64,000 bases of DNA from NCBI GenBank assembly GCA_036186865.1, contig AP025051.1, positions 20,895,724 to 20,959,723 on the forward strand, given 5' to 3'. The notes below the pieces were generated by a model that did no database searches, was not told where the DNA came from, and saw only the letters and a list, made by a program, of their open reading frames with translations. Shown here piece by piece: positions 1 to 11,593 of this stretch. A program made the position numbers and the translations under genes. Position 1 is the first letter of the stretch. Every line of letters starts with the position of its first letter. The stretch is from Eustoma russellianum. Lineage: Eukaryota; Streptophyta; Magnoliopsida; Gentianales; Gentianaceae.

Positions 1-769
1 ACGCAGGAAATGAAATGTTTTTCAAAAAGGCTTTATGATGCATACGTCACGATCATGTGTCACAAATCCCTTAGTGCCCCTAAGTTATGACTCTTGAAGT
101 ACGAGACCCAGAATGATTAAATAACAGCAAGATACAAGACCAAAAAGATTGTTCCCAAGAATAATACCGAAAAGAATGATAAAAGATGGGTCTGTGGACT
201 TTATGATGCTCTTTAATTATAACATTTTCTCTTACATGATACTTGTCTGGGTTACTGCGGTGTTTATTCTTGTTGACTTCTTTACTGTTATCTCATGTAT
301 GTTGTACATATGATTTCTGTGTTATACATCACTGTATCATCCACTACGCCAGTCCCCATGCATGATCCACTTGACGAATCTAGACAGAAATACTTGCTGA
401 GCGATTTGTTATCGCTCACCCCTTTATTTTACCATTTAGACCCATAGGACCCTGAGCCAGAGTTCATAGAGGATGAGCCTCGAGACTAGGCGTGAAGAGC
501 TGACTAGTAGCCAGCAGTGGCATCTTTTGTATTTTGGATATTTAGTTCTGTATTACGATATTTTGTACTCATGATGTTCTGATGACACTTATTTGGGTGT
601 ATTAAGATGTACATATGTCAATGTTTAATTCTTCTTATGTTACTTTGTTTCTACTCATCGATACATGTTATGACGATCCATGCATGAAGGCTATCGACGC
701 CTTGTACTTCTCGTAGCATAGTACGGCGGGTGCACCGTGTCGAGACCTAATCCTGGGCGGCGCACTATA
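1..769 (+). mobile_element. 3' part of a Tekay/Del-like Ty3/gypsy LTR (element X), cut by the window edge
   Basis: This stretch ends in a tRNA-primed junction: the LTR end near 769 is followed at once by a primer binding site. Its 3' part resembles the LTR end at 53600-54103. Both have a 'ttgctg.gcgat..gtt.atcgctca' block (about 396-417 here), a later 'cttctcgtag.a.agta' block and a G/C-rich end before the PBS. The 5' start of the LTR lies outside the window. It has no coding content. The Tekay/Del assignment rests on the general look of such LTRs and is an inference. Confidence 0.6.
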
Positions 770-771
770 GG

Positions 772-784
772 TGGTATTAGAGCC
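772..784 (+). other. Primer binding site of element X
   Basis: TGGTATTAGAGCC follows the LTR end by two bases. It is complementary to the 3' end of plant initiator Met tRNA with one mismatch (usual form TGGTATCAGAGC). It fixes the plus orientation of element X. Confidence 0.7.
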
Positions 785-3700
785 AAGGCTCCAGATCCAC
801 AGCGGGCAATATAATATAAACAACAACAAGTACGTAGGCTATGATTTTAGAGTTTAACATTGATCTTAAATGAGTGAGCCAGCATTATAATAGGGTCTTT
901 AAAATGGTTTTTACTTTATATTTTTATGAAAACAGCCCCATTTTTTGACTTTGATAAAGTGTTAAATTTTCCGTTTTAGCCTCGTTAATTACTTTAATTT
1001 AAGTAGCCAAAACAGCTTGTTTTTCAATTCGGCAACCTGTTTTAATTATTAGTTTGTACGTTTACAATTTCACCATGAGTATCTTGTACTTTATCCAGAT
1101 CTTTACATAGTTTCATACATATAGACACCAACAATGAATCAACCATCATCGATGGACATCAAAAAGGGCCACTTGGCCGAAAGTTAAAACACACACACAC
1201 ACTTTTACAACTTGTTGATTTCATGCATGACATGTATGTATCTAATCATTATGCAATTTACACATGATGACACACACAATTCATCATAATGATACCATTC
1301 ATGGCCAGTCAGCCGAATCTCACATGCACACACCCACATAATTTTTGTCCTTTGTCAACTTGTGTTCTCATGCAAAATGATTATACCACTTACACTTAGT
1401 CACATACATCCATGAGTGTAGATAAATAGTCATTATGATGGTATGCAAAGTCTTCATTTAGGCCAAAATGTAGAGCATGTGTATGCATGATTTTTCATCC
1501 ATTTTCAAGTACTTGCAAGATTAATATGTACATATCCTTACACACGGTTGTATTCCAACAAAGAAACAAGTCATGCATGTTGACAATTAACATGGAAATG
1601 AAGATAAAGGCTATGCTAAAGATTATGACCATGAGAATGTTACCATATGTGACTTTCATCCTTCTTATATTTGACATGCAAAGCCATTTCATATATCATC
1701 ATCTTCATAGGTGTTCACATAATGAAATTACACCAAGATCATCACATAATTAACATGCAAGTACATTTTCTTTAAGTTCATAATAAAGACATTATTCAAG
1801 CTTATGCATGCATGATCCATCTCATAATTTATACATCAAAGTTTACATTTTTAACATGCATGAAGAAGCTAGGAAGAATACTTGTCTTCTCCTTTGATTC
1901 TCACATTCAAGAGGAAAAATATGTCTTTTTCCCCTATTTGATCACTCTCGGCCTATATGGCCAACAAGATGAGAAAAATTAGTTCTTTTAGAAGTAGAAG
2001 AACTAAGAATGTGCCATGATGGATTCTTAAGGAACTTACCCTGGAAATCTTTCACTTTCCTTTACTGCCTTAACTTAGATACCTTCCTCCCTTGCCTTGC
2101 TTTACACATGGTTCAAGTGTCTATTTGAGGAGAATTATTGAGCTTTTTGGAGAGTTCATGGAAGGAGGGGGGACTAGAATAGATGATGTTGTCTCTTACC
2201 TTGTGATTTCCTTCACATGCACATTATTCTTACACTTGAAGATTGAAGAATTTCTTCCTTCTCCTAACTTAGAGCTCACAGTTTAATGGTTGGAAAGGAG
2301 AGAGAAAATCTCGTTTCAAGTGAGATAAATAAAAATAGAGGAGAAAGAGAATTTTGTTGATTGAGATGAGAAAAGAAAAGTGAAGTTGAAATGAAATCAC
2401 CTCCTCTTGGTTGAGGTGAATATCGGATGAGGGCAAAGAAAATGAGGAAAGAAAGTTTATTAGGGAGAGAGAGAGAGTAGTGGAAGAAAAGGCTTTGGAA
2501 GGAAGAATGTGATGTCTGGTGGACAAAATCAAAGGAATGAGGTGAATGGAAATTAAGAAGTAATGTTTATGCCCTTTGCATAGCCTTAGCCTAAATTTGA
2601 GGCTTTGGGGAATAGTTAATCATCATTTGCCTTTTGCGTGGGAAGGGGGTGTGGGAAAGATAAAGATTGCATGTGAAATTGGAGGATAAATTTAAAGATG
2701 TAAGGTGAAGTGATGGATGGGCAAAAGAATGGAGAAAAGAGTATGCATGTAGGATAATTGGTTGGAAATGTGTAGTGTGTAAGACTTTCTCATTTGTCTT
2801 CTTCTTCTTGCCCATGACCGAAATTTAGGAGTGGGAAGTGGAGTCTTCATCATTTATCTTGGTTGGGAATATGAATGTGTAAGCAATATGCCCTGCATGG
2901 CATTTGGTTGGGAGAATCTTTCAAATGTGTAAGAGGGTGGAATGTGGAGAAAAGAAAATGGAAGAAAATAAGGGAAGTAGGTGTAGTATGCATGAAATGC
3001 CATTTGATGAAGAAAAGCTGTGGGAAATAAATACATGAAAATAGAATAAACAAATTGCAAGACCATTTTGTCTTACACTAAAGCGTGGGGCAGTTTTGAG
3101 TGTGGTAGTGGGGTGAGAATTACCATTTGTCCTTTCCCACTACTCTTATGGGTCATTTCCTTTTTCTTTTAATTTAAGTTCTAATAAAAGTTGTATAATC
3201 CTTTATATACATATCTTAATTATTCTTATGTCTATTATAAGTCTTTAGTAGTTCTTAAATTTTTATTTAAGGTGCATTTATGTTGTACCAACAAAAAGTC
3301 ATATTCTACTTGGAGACTTGTATAAGTGAATTAATAAAAGTTGCATCCTTCAAGTACATTTTACTAAATTTTATTATGATTTCTCTTATTATATTTTGAT
3401 AAAACAAAAGATTATCATCATTCAAGCATGAGTTATGGATCATGGCCAATTCACCTAAGGGTCTAGGGAATTTCGGCCACAAGGCACAAAAGGGCCTTAG
3501 AAGGTTTTTTTTCAAATTAAAAGAAGGCTAATCTTAAGGGCCTTCCTAAAATAAGCCCAAATAGCAATTAAACAAGTTTAAGTGGTGGGGCAATTCTCCC
3601 CAAACTTTTGGCCCTATGAGTCCAAGAAGACTCAACATTTTTCCTAATTTCATTTTTAAAGAAAAAGGGGAAAAATAATTAGTAAAAAGGACAACTAACC

Positions 3701-4009
3701 ACATAGCTTTTCCTTAAACTCACTTGAAAAGAGATTTAAGCATGGTAGTGGCCACTTAATCCCCTACCCGCCGGATTCCCCTCCATGGAATAACCAAGAA
3801 GCAATTTAAATCTTACTATGGTTACTTTATGTTAACCACAAGGCTAGTTGAATAAAGTAACCCAAGTTAGCCTTAAAGTAACCTTGGTTAGCTAAAAGTA
3901 ACTTAGGTTAATTAACTCTAATTAACCTAACCATGAATGGTAACTCATTCTTCCCTCTTACTCCCCAAACGGCTAAACCACTTAGCCTAGTAAGAAATTT
4001 CTCTCCAAG
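785..4009. other. Interior of element X, TE-derived, no gene recognised
   Basis: The first 100 bases after the PBS resemble the leader of element H at 54118. From about 1140 on I recognise nothing coding. The stretch holds a short (AC)n run at 1189-1202, purine-rich stretches at 2290-2800 and 2820-3060, and recurring GGCC-containing words such as 'cggccacaagg'. Open frames here are short and low in complexity. The flank at 4009 continues at 9353 once element G is removed, and that sequence continues at 20942 once A is removed, so these are parts of one older unit. Confidence 0.5.
3820..3932. repeat. Cluster of nested inverted repeats (GGTTACTTTA / TAAAGTAACC type)
   Basis: 3903-3914 and 3919-3930 form a perfect 12-bp inverted repeat (ttaggttaatta) around a 4-base spacer. 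Just upstream, GGTTACTTTAT pairs with ATAAAGTAACC, and further copies of AGTAACC / GGTTAGCT alternate. This could be hairpin-forming DNA or a small MITE-like remnant. No target duplication was found. Confidence 0.55.
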
Positions 4010-4203
4010 TGATGCGTGCAAGTCGTGGGCTCCAACAATTCTACCTTCCAAACGTCCTTCACAAACGGTTAGGCACAAGGAAGAAGACTTCCCCTTGCTT
4101 CCTTAGTGATGCGTGCAACTCGTGGGCTCCAACGATTCCACCTTCCAAACATCCTTCACAAAGGGTTAGGCACAAGGAAGAAGACTTCCCCTTGCTTCCT
4201 TAG
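4010..4203 (-). repeat. 97-bp tandem duplication of the LTR end
   Basis: 4010-4106 and 4107-4203 are two near-identical copies running from the LTR terminus (tgatgcgtgcaa) to 'ccttag'. The sequence after the second copy is 'tgattaaaa', so the duplication junction shares TGAT. That suggests slippage during reverse transcription or replication. The other G LTR has a single copy. Confidence 0.85.
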
Positions 4204-5429
4204 TGATTAAAAAACGTGTGGATTAAAATGAGCAAGACCAACACTTCAAGATGGTCGTTGATCAGGCAAACCAATAAGGCCCTCCTGGACGGCACCTTTA
4301 AGCAATGGCAACACCTTCAAAATGCTCAACTTTGAAGGATCTTAACCTAGGTTTTTAATGCAAAACCAAGAAAACAAAGTCTCACACAAAGTGAAAGAAA
4401 TATCAAGAATTGTTATTCATCAAAGATCCCCTATTCCATGCGCCCCAACGGCTCTATTTATAGGCTTCAAATTTCATCCTTATCAGCCTTAAGATGAGTA
4501 GAAATTATTTTAAATAAGCTAGCTAACACATGTTTGAAAATTGAAAATTGTTTGAATTCAAAACTAAAACAAATTCTAGCAAAAATTTGAAAAGCTTGCA
4601 AGATGCTATCTCTAATGTATCCAGCCGTGTATGATGGTGAATGTAGGTGTTGGAGACTTGATTTGATGTGGATGAAGTGGTTGTAATTGAATTCAAAGGT
4701 TGGTTGAAGATTGAATTCAAATTGAGTTCGAATTTGAATTCAAATCTGGATTCAACTTTGAATTGTGATCTCATCTTCTCCTTACTCAAGAATGGCATTT
4801 GGATGTCCTCAAGGTGGCTGAAATGTTTGAATTCAAAGGTTGGTTGAAGATTGAATTCAAATTGAGTTTGAATTTGAATTCAAATTTGGATTCAACTTTG
4901 AATTGTTGACTTATCCTTCTCTTTATCCCCAAGATGGCGTGTGAAATGGGGGAGATTGTGGCTGAGAACTTCTTGAATTTGAAGACTAAAATTGGTTGAA
5001 ACTTGAGTTCAAATCAAGGTTGAATTTGAATTCACGTTTATCTTCAAGTTGATATTCACTTTGTCTTCAATTCGGCCGCCCTTATCCTTGTTGTTTGAAG
5101 ATAATTTTGAGCTAACTTTGAACTTGAAAATGCCATGTTGGATTGTCTTTGTTGAGACAAACATTCTTTTCAGACAAACATTCCTTTTGTCTCTTTTTTA
5201 GGGTGCACACGCTTCTAATGCTATTTGTGGTCCTCCGTTTGGCTTGTAACTTATTACGTACCTAGTTACCTACAAGGCAAACACAAGGAAGCAAGGATCA
5301 CAAGAAAACAAGACATACATTTGTTTATTTTATTGAAAGACGCCTATATGCATGAAAAGTGATGCATGGAATGCAACCTAAGACTAAGACAAACTTTGTC
5401 TTGTATTTTGCCCACCTTGGGCCGCATCA
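4010..5429 (-). repeat. 3' LTR of element G
   Basis: 1420 bp, matching 8026-9347 nearly throughout. On the minus strand a TATA-like CCTATAAATAG lies at 4454-4464. The middle (about 4540-5050) is full of TTGAATTCAA-type palindromic words. It is about 100 bp longer than the other LTR because of a tandem duplication at its U5 end. Confidence 0.9.
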
Positions 5430-5465
5430 TTCCCTCCTTCCTAGAAAAGATTCGTCCCGAATCTT
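5430..5465 (-). promoter_or_regulatory. Polypurine tract and adjacent palindrome of element G
   Basis: Read on the minus strand, the purine run AGGAAGGAGGGAA directly abuts the 3' LTR, as needed for plus-strand priming. Just upstream, AAGATTCG (5447-5454) and CGAATCTT (5458-5465) form a perfect 8-bp inverted repeat. The same palindrome precedes the tract in A, C and D. Confidence 0.8.
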
Positions 5466-5494
5466 AGCATGTATGTCATGCGGGAGAAAGATCC

Positions 5495-6670
5495 TCAATA
5501 ATGCAACAAAGATACAAGACTCACATATATGCACACTTTCATCCTAAGATGTTTAGGGTGAATGAGTAATGCAATGACAAAACATGTTCTTAGCAACTCA
5601 TAAAAGCTGATTTGGTCATGCATCGACAATAAGTAAGTCCTCTTCCTCACGTGTTTTGTATGCATTAGGATCTGATTTTCAAATTTTAGTTGATAATACG
5701 CATCATCAAATCCTATAGGGGGTGCATGACAAGAGGTGTTCAACAGAGGTTTCTTTGTAGTGTTTTTAGGATGTATAACCAATACAAGCTCATAGTTATC
5801 GTGCATTTGATCCTCACACAAGGTCAGCACATGAATGTCAGATGATGTATCATGATGTGGTGACAAAAATAGCGTGTTTGGAGTTGTGATATTCATGTCG
5901 CCATTATTGTCATTGGCGCTCCTTAAAACTTCCAAATCCGGTGAATTTAAACTATCATGCTCATCAAAGCACAAATCAGCACTAACATCTAGATTATTAT
6001 CCTCAAAATCAGTTTGCAACGTAACGTCAAGTGGAATTCCATATTCATACTCATGTAAATTGGAATTTTCATGGGATGGAATGTCACTATCAAAACACTC
6101 AAACAAAAGATTATTATAGACAACCCATTCATGCTTCTCAACATTATCATGTTTGTAACCTAAGACACCATTATTCTCACTTGAAATGTCACTCAAATCA
6201 TCTTGTAAATCAGCATGTAAATCAAGCAAATCATGTGAATCATGCGAAGCACAAACAACTTTAGATTCATGCTCATCACTTTCAGTACGCAAGTCAATCT
6301 CATGCATATGAACACTATGAACATCGACAAGTCTCTTAAGACCTTGCAATTTATTAAGGAAGTCTAATCTGTGCACCTTTTGTTTTTCTACTTCTATAAG
6401 GATTTCAGAGTTTCGTTCTTTTTGTGCTAAAAATTTCTTACGAATGTCAGCATTACGTTCTAAGAACTTCACACAGTCATGTTCATTCAGCACATCAACT
6501 TTAGCATCATGAACGACATGTTTATCAATCGAAATTTCAGCATCATCATCATAAGAATCATGCTCAATACCAACACTAAAATCAAGCGAATCAATTTCGT
6601 AATAAGCTTGATTGAAGCCTTTTACCATTACGTGATAGAGGTCTCTAATGTCATCTTCCATGGAATCCAT
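5495..6670 (-). CDS. Acidic orphan protein of element G
   Basis: The open frame runs from 6697; I prefer the Met at 6670 (MDSMEDD), giving about 390 residues, because it sits where the gag start of A sits after a shared leader. The protein is rich in Asp, Glu and His. Counting from 6697, residues 80-125 look like a charged helix or coiled coil. Residues about 163-200 contain DLQDDLSDISSENNG followed by KHEWVVYNNLLFE, which matches the ORF of element D (DLSDLSSENNG, HEWKDYSNPLFE). The C-terminus is hydrophobic and holds IHPKHLRMK, a motif also seen in D and near E. No Gag capsid, zinc knuckle or enzyme motif is visible, unlike the ORFs of D and E. Function is unknown. A Gag-like accessory role is possible; chance persistence in a young insertion is the alternative. 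Confidence 0.7.
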   Translation of the reverse strand: MDSMEDDIRDLYHVMVKGFNQAYYEIDSLDFSVGIEHDSYDDDAEISIDKHVVHDAKVDVLNEHDCVKFLERNADIRKKFLAQKERNSEILIEVEKQKVHRLDFLNKLQGLKRLVDVHSVHMHEIDLRTESDEHESKVVCASHDSHDLLDLHADLQDDLSDISSENNGVLGYKHDNVEKHEWVVYNNLLFECFDSDIPSHENSNLHEYEYGIPLDVTLQTDFEDNNLDVSADLCFDEHDSLNSPDLEVLRSANDNNGDMNITTPNTLFLSPHHDTSSDIHVLTLCEDQMHDNYELVLVIHPKNTTKKPLLNTSCHAPPIGFDDAYYQLKFENQILMHTKHVRKRTYLLSMHDQISFYELLRTCFVIALLIHPKHLRMKVCIYVSLVSLLHY

Positions 6671-6697
6671 GAGTAATCTGAAATTAATGAGCAACAA

Positions 6698-8010
6698 AGA
6701 AAGGAAAAACTAACACAAAGACGAAAGATATTTCGTTATGTTAGTGGGAAAAGAAAACAAAATACGGGCACTCCTCTTTCTTTAATCTCTACTCTCTCAC
6801 CACTTTGCTTCTTGGACAACCTGAAGTTAATAAGATTCAAAGTGATCAATTAAGAAAGTGTTTTGCCAATGCTTCTCCAAATCACAACGATCTCCACTTG
6901 TTTCTTCTGTTTGCTTTCAAGTTGCACCAAATAGTATCAAAAACAGAATCAAGTGAAATGGAAACAAACTTGAACTTTTCTACTAAGATTCAAAGAAAGC
7001 AAGCAACCAAAATTGTTGTATAAGGCTGAACCAAAGATGAACTAAGGGTTACCGTGGGCAATCTTTAGTTAATTTTGATTCTATGCATTTATTATCCACA
7101 AAATGATTCAAGTCATGCAATAATCAAGTATCCAAGTGTGTGATTGGTTCAAGATGTTCAGGATATGGATAATAGGTATGGCGTGGTTATGTAAGAAAGA
7201 TGACGCCAAGTTTGTCCAAAGGATTTTCAAACAATTGCACAACTGTTTTTCCTTTTTTCTATTCACTTTTTTCTTTTGTTTTCCTTTCCCTTCTTGCTGT
7301 TTTGACGTCAGCAAGTTCAGATTCTTCTCTTTTTTTGTTCAAGGCCAGAAAACACAACTTCTCTTCTTTTGTCTAAACGTTGTTTTTTTTTGACAAAACC
7401 TGGCAAGGATCTTTCAATTTCAGCCAAGGTAATCTCAAATATGCAATATTATGCAAGGTGAATATGAATGGGGATGAATCTCGGTTAGGGTTTATTGGGT
7501 ATACTGAGATTAGGGTTTTGAAGAATTAGGGTTTTGAGTGGCGGGTTTTCAGCTTTTGTGTTTGTTGTGGAAATGGTTTTCACACATATGATCAGCAAGA
7601 TTGAAGCATGAAATCAACCACAATATGAATCACAAGATGCATACAATCATCATCAACTAAAAGCTTCGGTAGCAACAAGATGATTTGAAATTGAGGTAGC
7701 TTTATAGACTGATGGTTGTAACGTTTTAATAGAAAGCTGAATGGAACCTAAAATGCAACAAACCCTAATTTGTTCAAGTTTGAACGACTCAAATCAGATG
7801 TGACGCCAAAGAAATTAAAAGAGATGACTCTTGAATGATGAAAAGCAAAATGCAACAAAATGCAAAGACTCAAAGCAATGGTTTGGAGTTTTTTTTGTAT
7901 GAAATGCAAATGACGTGTAGAGTTAGGGGTAGAAGAAGGACACAACTGAACTTGAAATGACTAGACTCAAACGAAAAGGAAATGATAGATGGTGGAATAG
8001 AGTAACCTGT
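6698..8010 (-). other. Leader of element G
   Basis: Non-coding 5' leader sharing long blocks with the leader of A (17760-19425). It contains a stem-loop at 7040-7070 (AACTAAAGATTG..., paired with ...AACCCTTAGTT on the minus strand). It also has at least three AAACCCTAA-type telobox words around 7485-7494, 7510-7519 and 7526-7535. The part next to the PBS (7570-8000) is conserved with A and F. Confidence 0.7.
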
Positions 8011-8023
8011 TCTCTGATACCAA
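8011..8023 (-). other. Primer binding site of element G
   Basis: Minus strand TTGGTATCAGAGA, differing by one base from the TTGGTATCAGAGC of the other elements. It lies two bases inside the 5' LTR, as expected for initiator Met tRNA priming. Confidence 0.8.
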
Positions 8024-8025
8024 TT

Positions 8026-9347
8026 TGATGAGTCCAAGTCGTGGGCTCCAACGATTCCACCTTCCAAACGTCCTTCACAAAGGGTTAGGCACAAGGAAGA
8101 AGACTTCCCCTTGCTTCCTTAGTGATTAAAAAACGTGTGGATTAAAATGAGCAAGACCAACACTTCAAGATGGTCGTTGATCAGGCAAACCAATAAGGCC
8201 CTCCTGGACGGCACCTTTAAGCAATGGCAACACCTTCAAAATGCTCAACTTTGAAGGATCTTAACCTAGGTTTTTAATGCAAAACCAAGAAAACAAAGTC
8301 TCACACAAAGTGAAAGAAATATCAAGAATTGTTATTCATCAAAGATCCCCTACTCCATGCGCCCCAACGGCTCTATTTATAGGCTGCAAATTTCGCCCTT
8401 ATCAGCCTTAAGATGAGTACAAATTATTTTAAATAAGCTAGCTAACACATGTTTGAAAATTGAAAATTGTTTGAATTCAAAACTAAAACAAATTCTAGCA
8501 AAAATTTGAAAAGCTTGCAAGATGCTATCTCTAATGTATCCAGCCGTGTATGATGGTGAATGTAGGTGTTGGAGACTTGATTTGATGTGGATGAAGTGGT
8601 TGTAATTGAATTCAAAGGTTGGTTGAAGATTGAATTCAAATTGAGTTCGAATTTAAATTCAAACCTGGATTCAACTTTGAATTGTGATCTCATCTTCTCC
8701 TTACTCAAGAATGGTGTTTGGGTGTCCTCAAGGTGGCTGAAATGTTTGAATTCAAAGGTTGGTTGAAGATTGAATTCAAATTGAGTTTGAATTTGAATTC
8801 AAATTTGGATTCAACTTTGAATTGTTGACTTATCCTTCTCTTTATCCCCAAGATGGCGTGTGAAATGGGGGAGATTGTGGCTGAGAACTTCTTGAATGTG
8901 AAGACTAAAATTGGTTGAAACTTGAATTCAAATCAAGGTTGAATTTGAATTCACGTTTGTCTTCAAGTTGATATTCACTTTGTCTTCAATTTGGCGCCCT
9001 TATCCTTGTTGTTTGAAGATAATTTTGAGCTAACTTTGAACTTGAAAATGCCATGTTGGATTGCCTTTGTTGAGACAAACATTCTTTTCAGACAAACATT
9101 CCTTTTGTCTCTTTTTTAGGGTGCACACGCTTCTGATGCTATTTGTGGTCCTCCGTTTGGCTTGTAACTTATTACGTACCTAGTTACCTACAAGGCAAAC
9201 ACAAGGAAGCAAGGATCACAAGAAAACATGACATACATTTGTTTATTTTATTGAAAGACGCCTATATGCATGAAAAGTGATGCATGGAATGCAACCTAAG
9301 ACTAAGACAAACTTTGTCTTGTATTTTGCACACCTTGGACCGCATCA
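8026..9347 (-). repeat. 5' LTR of element G
   Basis: 1322 bp, nearly identical to 4204-5429 plus one copy of the duplicated end. Its inner terminus reads TGATGAG where the other LTR reads TGATGCG. It ends at 9347, next to the CCAAG duplication. The TATA-like motif is near 8366-8378 on the minus strand. Confidence 0.9.
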
Positions 9348-9352
9348 CCAAG

Positions 9353-10145
9353 AAAACCTAGAACACATTTACTTTCAACTCTCAAGAATTTACAAGGAAC
9401 AAGAGATTTCCCTCTTTTCCATTAAGGTACACGGTAACTTGAGCCAATAAGTCCAAGATCCTTTTCATCTTCAAGCCTCAAGAATCTTCTAGGTAAGTAG
9501 AATGTCTAGCTTCTTAGTTAAGATACATAATTCATAGAGTGAAGCTCACATTTCTACCTTTTTATTGTTCAAAAACCGTGGCATCCATGGTCACTAGGTG
9601 CAAGCTTTCAAGCTCTTAAGTGGTACTAGTTTCTTAAGAGGTTTGAACACCATTCAAGCTTCATCTTGGTAAGTCAATCTAGCCTCTATTTAGTCATATC
9701 TTCCACTTAATAAAATGACTAACAATTGTTCTTTTTCCTCCCCCAAAATCGTGGGATATATGTGTTGAAGAGGAGGGAGACTTCACTTCATTTCATACAC
9801 ATTCCAAGCTAAGGAAAGGTTAAGCTTGAAGAGGCAAGTACATTATAAATATTCATGACTTGTGTGTGAAAGTATGTGCTTGAATGTCTAGAAGTTACTA
9901 AGTTTTAATCTTAGATGTAAAATGTTAAGTTTGAAGCATGAAACTTTCGGATTCTTAAGAAAAGTGGATTGCATGTTTGAGATTCCTTCAAAGGTGGATT
10001 CTTTGCCCTTGTTGAGTATGAATATGATGCTTGTTTAAGAAAAATGTGGCAAAGCTCTCTTCTTTACTATGTAAGGGGGACGGTTGAATGGCAAGTTTGG
10101 GGGTAACTAGTGTTCATGTGAAAGATTGTGACTTGTGGGGTAAAG
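9353..10145 (+). other. Element X continued, non-coding
   Basis: With G removed this continues directly from 4009. It is pyrimidine-rich, contains a donor-like AGGTAAGTAG at 9491-9500, and has the look of the transcribed part of a large plant LTR or a leader. No ORF is supportable. It ends with TAAAG, the duplicated target of element A. Confidence 0.5.
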
Positions 10146-11593
10146 TGATGCGTGCAACTCGTGGGCTCCAACAATTCCACCTTCCAAACGTCCTTCACAA
10201 AGGGTTAGGAACAAGAAAGAAGACTTCCCCTTGCTTCCTTAGTGAATAAAAACGTGTGGATTAAGAATGAGCAAGACCAACACTTCAAGATGGTCGTTGA
10301 TCAGGCAAACCAATAAGGCCCTCCTGGACGGCACCTTTAAGCAATGGCAACACCTTCAAAATGCTCAACTTTGAAGGATCTTAACCTAGGTTTTTAATGC
10401 AAAACCAAGAAAACAAAGTCTCACACAAAGGGAAAGAAATATCAAGAATTCTTATTCATCAAAAGTTGGTCTCTTTACACGCCCCCAAGGGTCATATTTA
10501 TAGCCTAAATTTCGTCCCCCCTTCAGCCTAGAAATAATTCAAATTAAAGCTATCTAACAAATGTTTAAACTTGAAATTTGCTTGAATTTCAAAACTAAGA
10601 TAATTCTAGCTAAAACTTGAAATACTTGCAAGATGTTTTCTCTTCTATGTTCAGCCGTGCATGATGTCAAATAAGGTCTTGGAGAAGCTGATTTGATAAG
10701 TAGGATGAGGCTTGAGGTTGAATTCAAGAGTTGGTTGAATTTGAATTCAAGTTGAGTTTGAATTTGAGTTCACTTTGAATTTGGCTCTTGCTTATCCTTT
10801 CTCTTCCAGCCGTGTATGATGCCTCTTTCAACCTTGGAAATCTGATTTTGATGATGATAAAAATCCTGGAATTGAATTCAAATGATGGTTGAAGTTTGAA
10901 TTTAAAATTGAGTCGAATTTGAATTCAAACTTGGATTCAATTTGAATTGGCATTTATCCTTCCCTTATCCTTCAAGGTGGCGTGTGTATGGCTGGAAAAA
11001 AGGCTGAGATCTCCTTGAATTTTGAGTCTCCAATTTGGTTGAAACTTGAATTCAAATCATGGTTGAATTTGAATTCAAGTTTATCTTCAAGTTCAAATTC
11101 AAGTAAGATTTCATCCTTCAATTCAGAGTGGCCGGCCCCCCTTTTGTGATCCTTGGAGATGATTTTGATTTTAATTTGGACAAGGAATTCCCTCTATGAC
11201 ACATTTGAATTTGTCTTTATGGAGACAAACATTCCTTCCAAGACAACATTCTTTTTGTTTCCTTCTTTTGTGGCACACGCCTAAATGCTCTTTTTGGGCC
11301 TCCATTTTATTTGGGTTTTTCATGTACCTAATTTGCCTACAAAGAAAACACATAAAACAAAGATCACGAGAAAACAAGATAAACATCAAGATAAAGAAAG
11401 CACACACACGTTTACACACACTCAATGTGAAGGTTCAATGAAATGAACTCAAGGAATCTTAGGTTCATCTTGAACATGCTTGTACAAGAAGGTGGCAACT
11501 TGATGACAAAGTTCTCTTGCCCTCCTTCTTGTCATAGGACCCTTGACCTCTTGATGGGGCCCTTGATCCTCATCGGATCCTTGATCCTCATCA
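10146..11593 (-). repeat. 3' LTR of element A
   Basis: 1448 bp with TGATG...CATCA ends. The U3 start (high-coordinate end) encodes the last part of Pol, up to the stop at 11449. A TATA-like CTATAAATAT lies at 10494-10503 on the minus strand. TTGAATTCAA-type words crowd 10720-11110. Confidence 0.9.

Larger units (their letters stand above)
4010..9347 (-). mobile_element. Element G: complete non-autonomous LTR retrotransposon
   Basis: Two LTRs (4010-5429 and 8026-9347) flank an interior with a PBS at 8011-8023, a polypurine tract at 5430-5444 and one orphan ORF, but no protease, reverse transcriptase or integrase. The LTRs begin TGATG and end CATCA. The element is flanked by a perfect 5-bp duplication, CCAAG (4005-4009 and 9348-9352), so it is one clean insertion. 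The leader and most of the LTR match gag-pol element A and fragment F. G is therefore best read as a non-autonomous relative that would need A-type enzymes in trans; that dependence is an inference. Confidence 0.9.

Noticed and set aside
1487..1753. 88-residue open frame and several neighbours in 1487-3066
   Set aside because: Low-complexity, both strands open at once, no domain pattern; chance frames in AT-rich TE-derived DNA.
4523..4798. 91-residue open frame repeated at 8442-8708
   Set aside because: It lies in the two G LTRs and its text (FEFKFELNLNS) is simply the TTGAATTCAA repeat translated; no start context or conservation beyond LTR identity.
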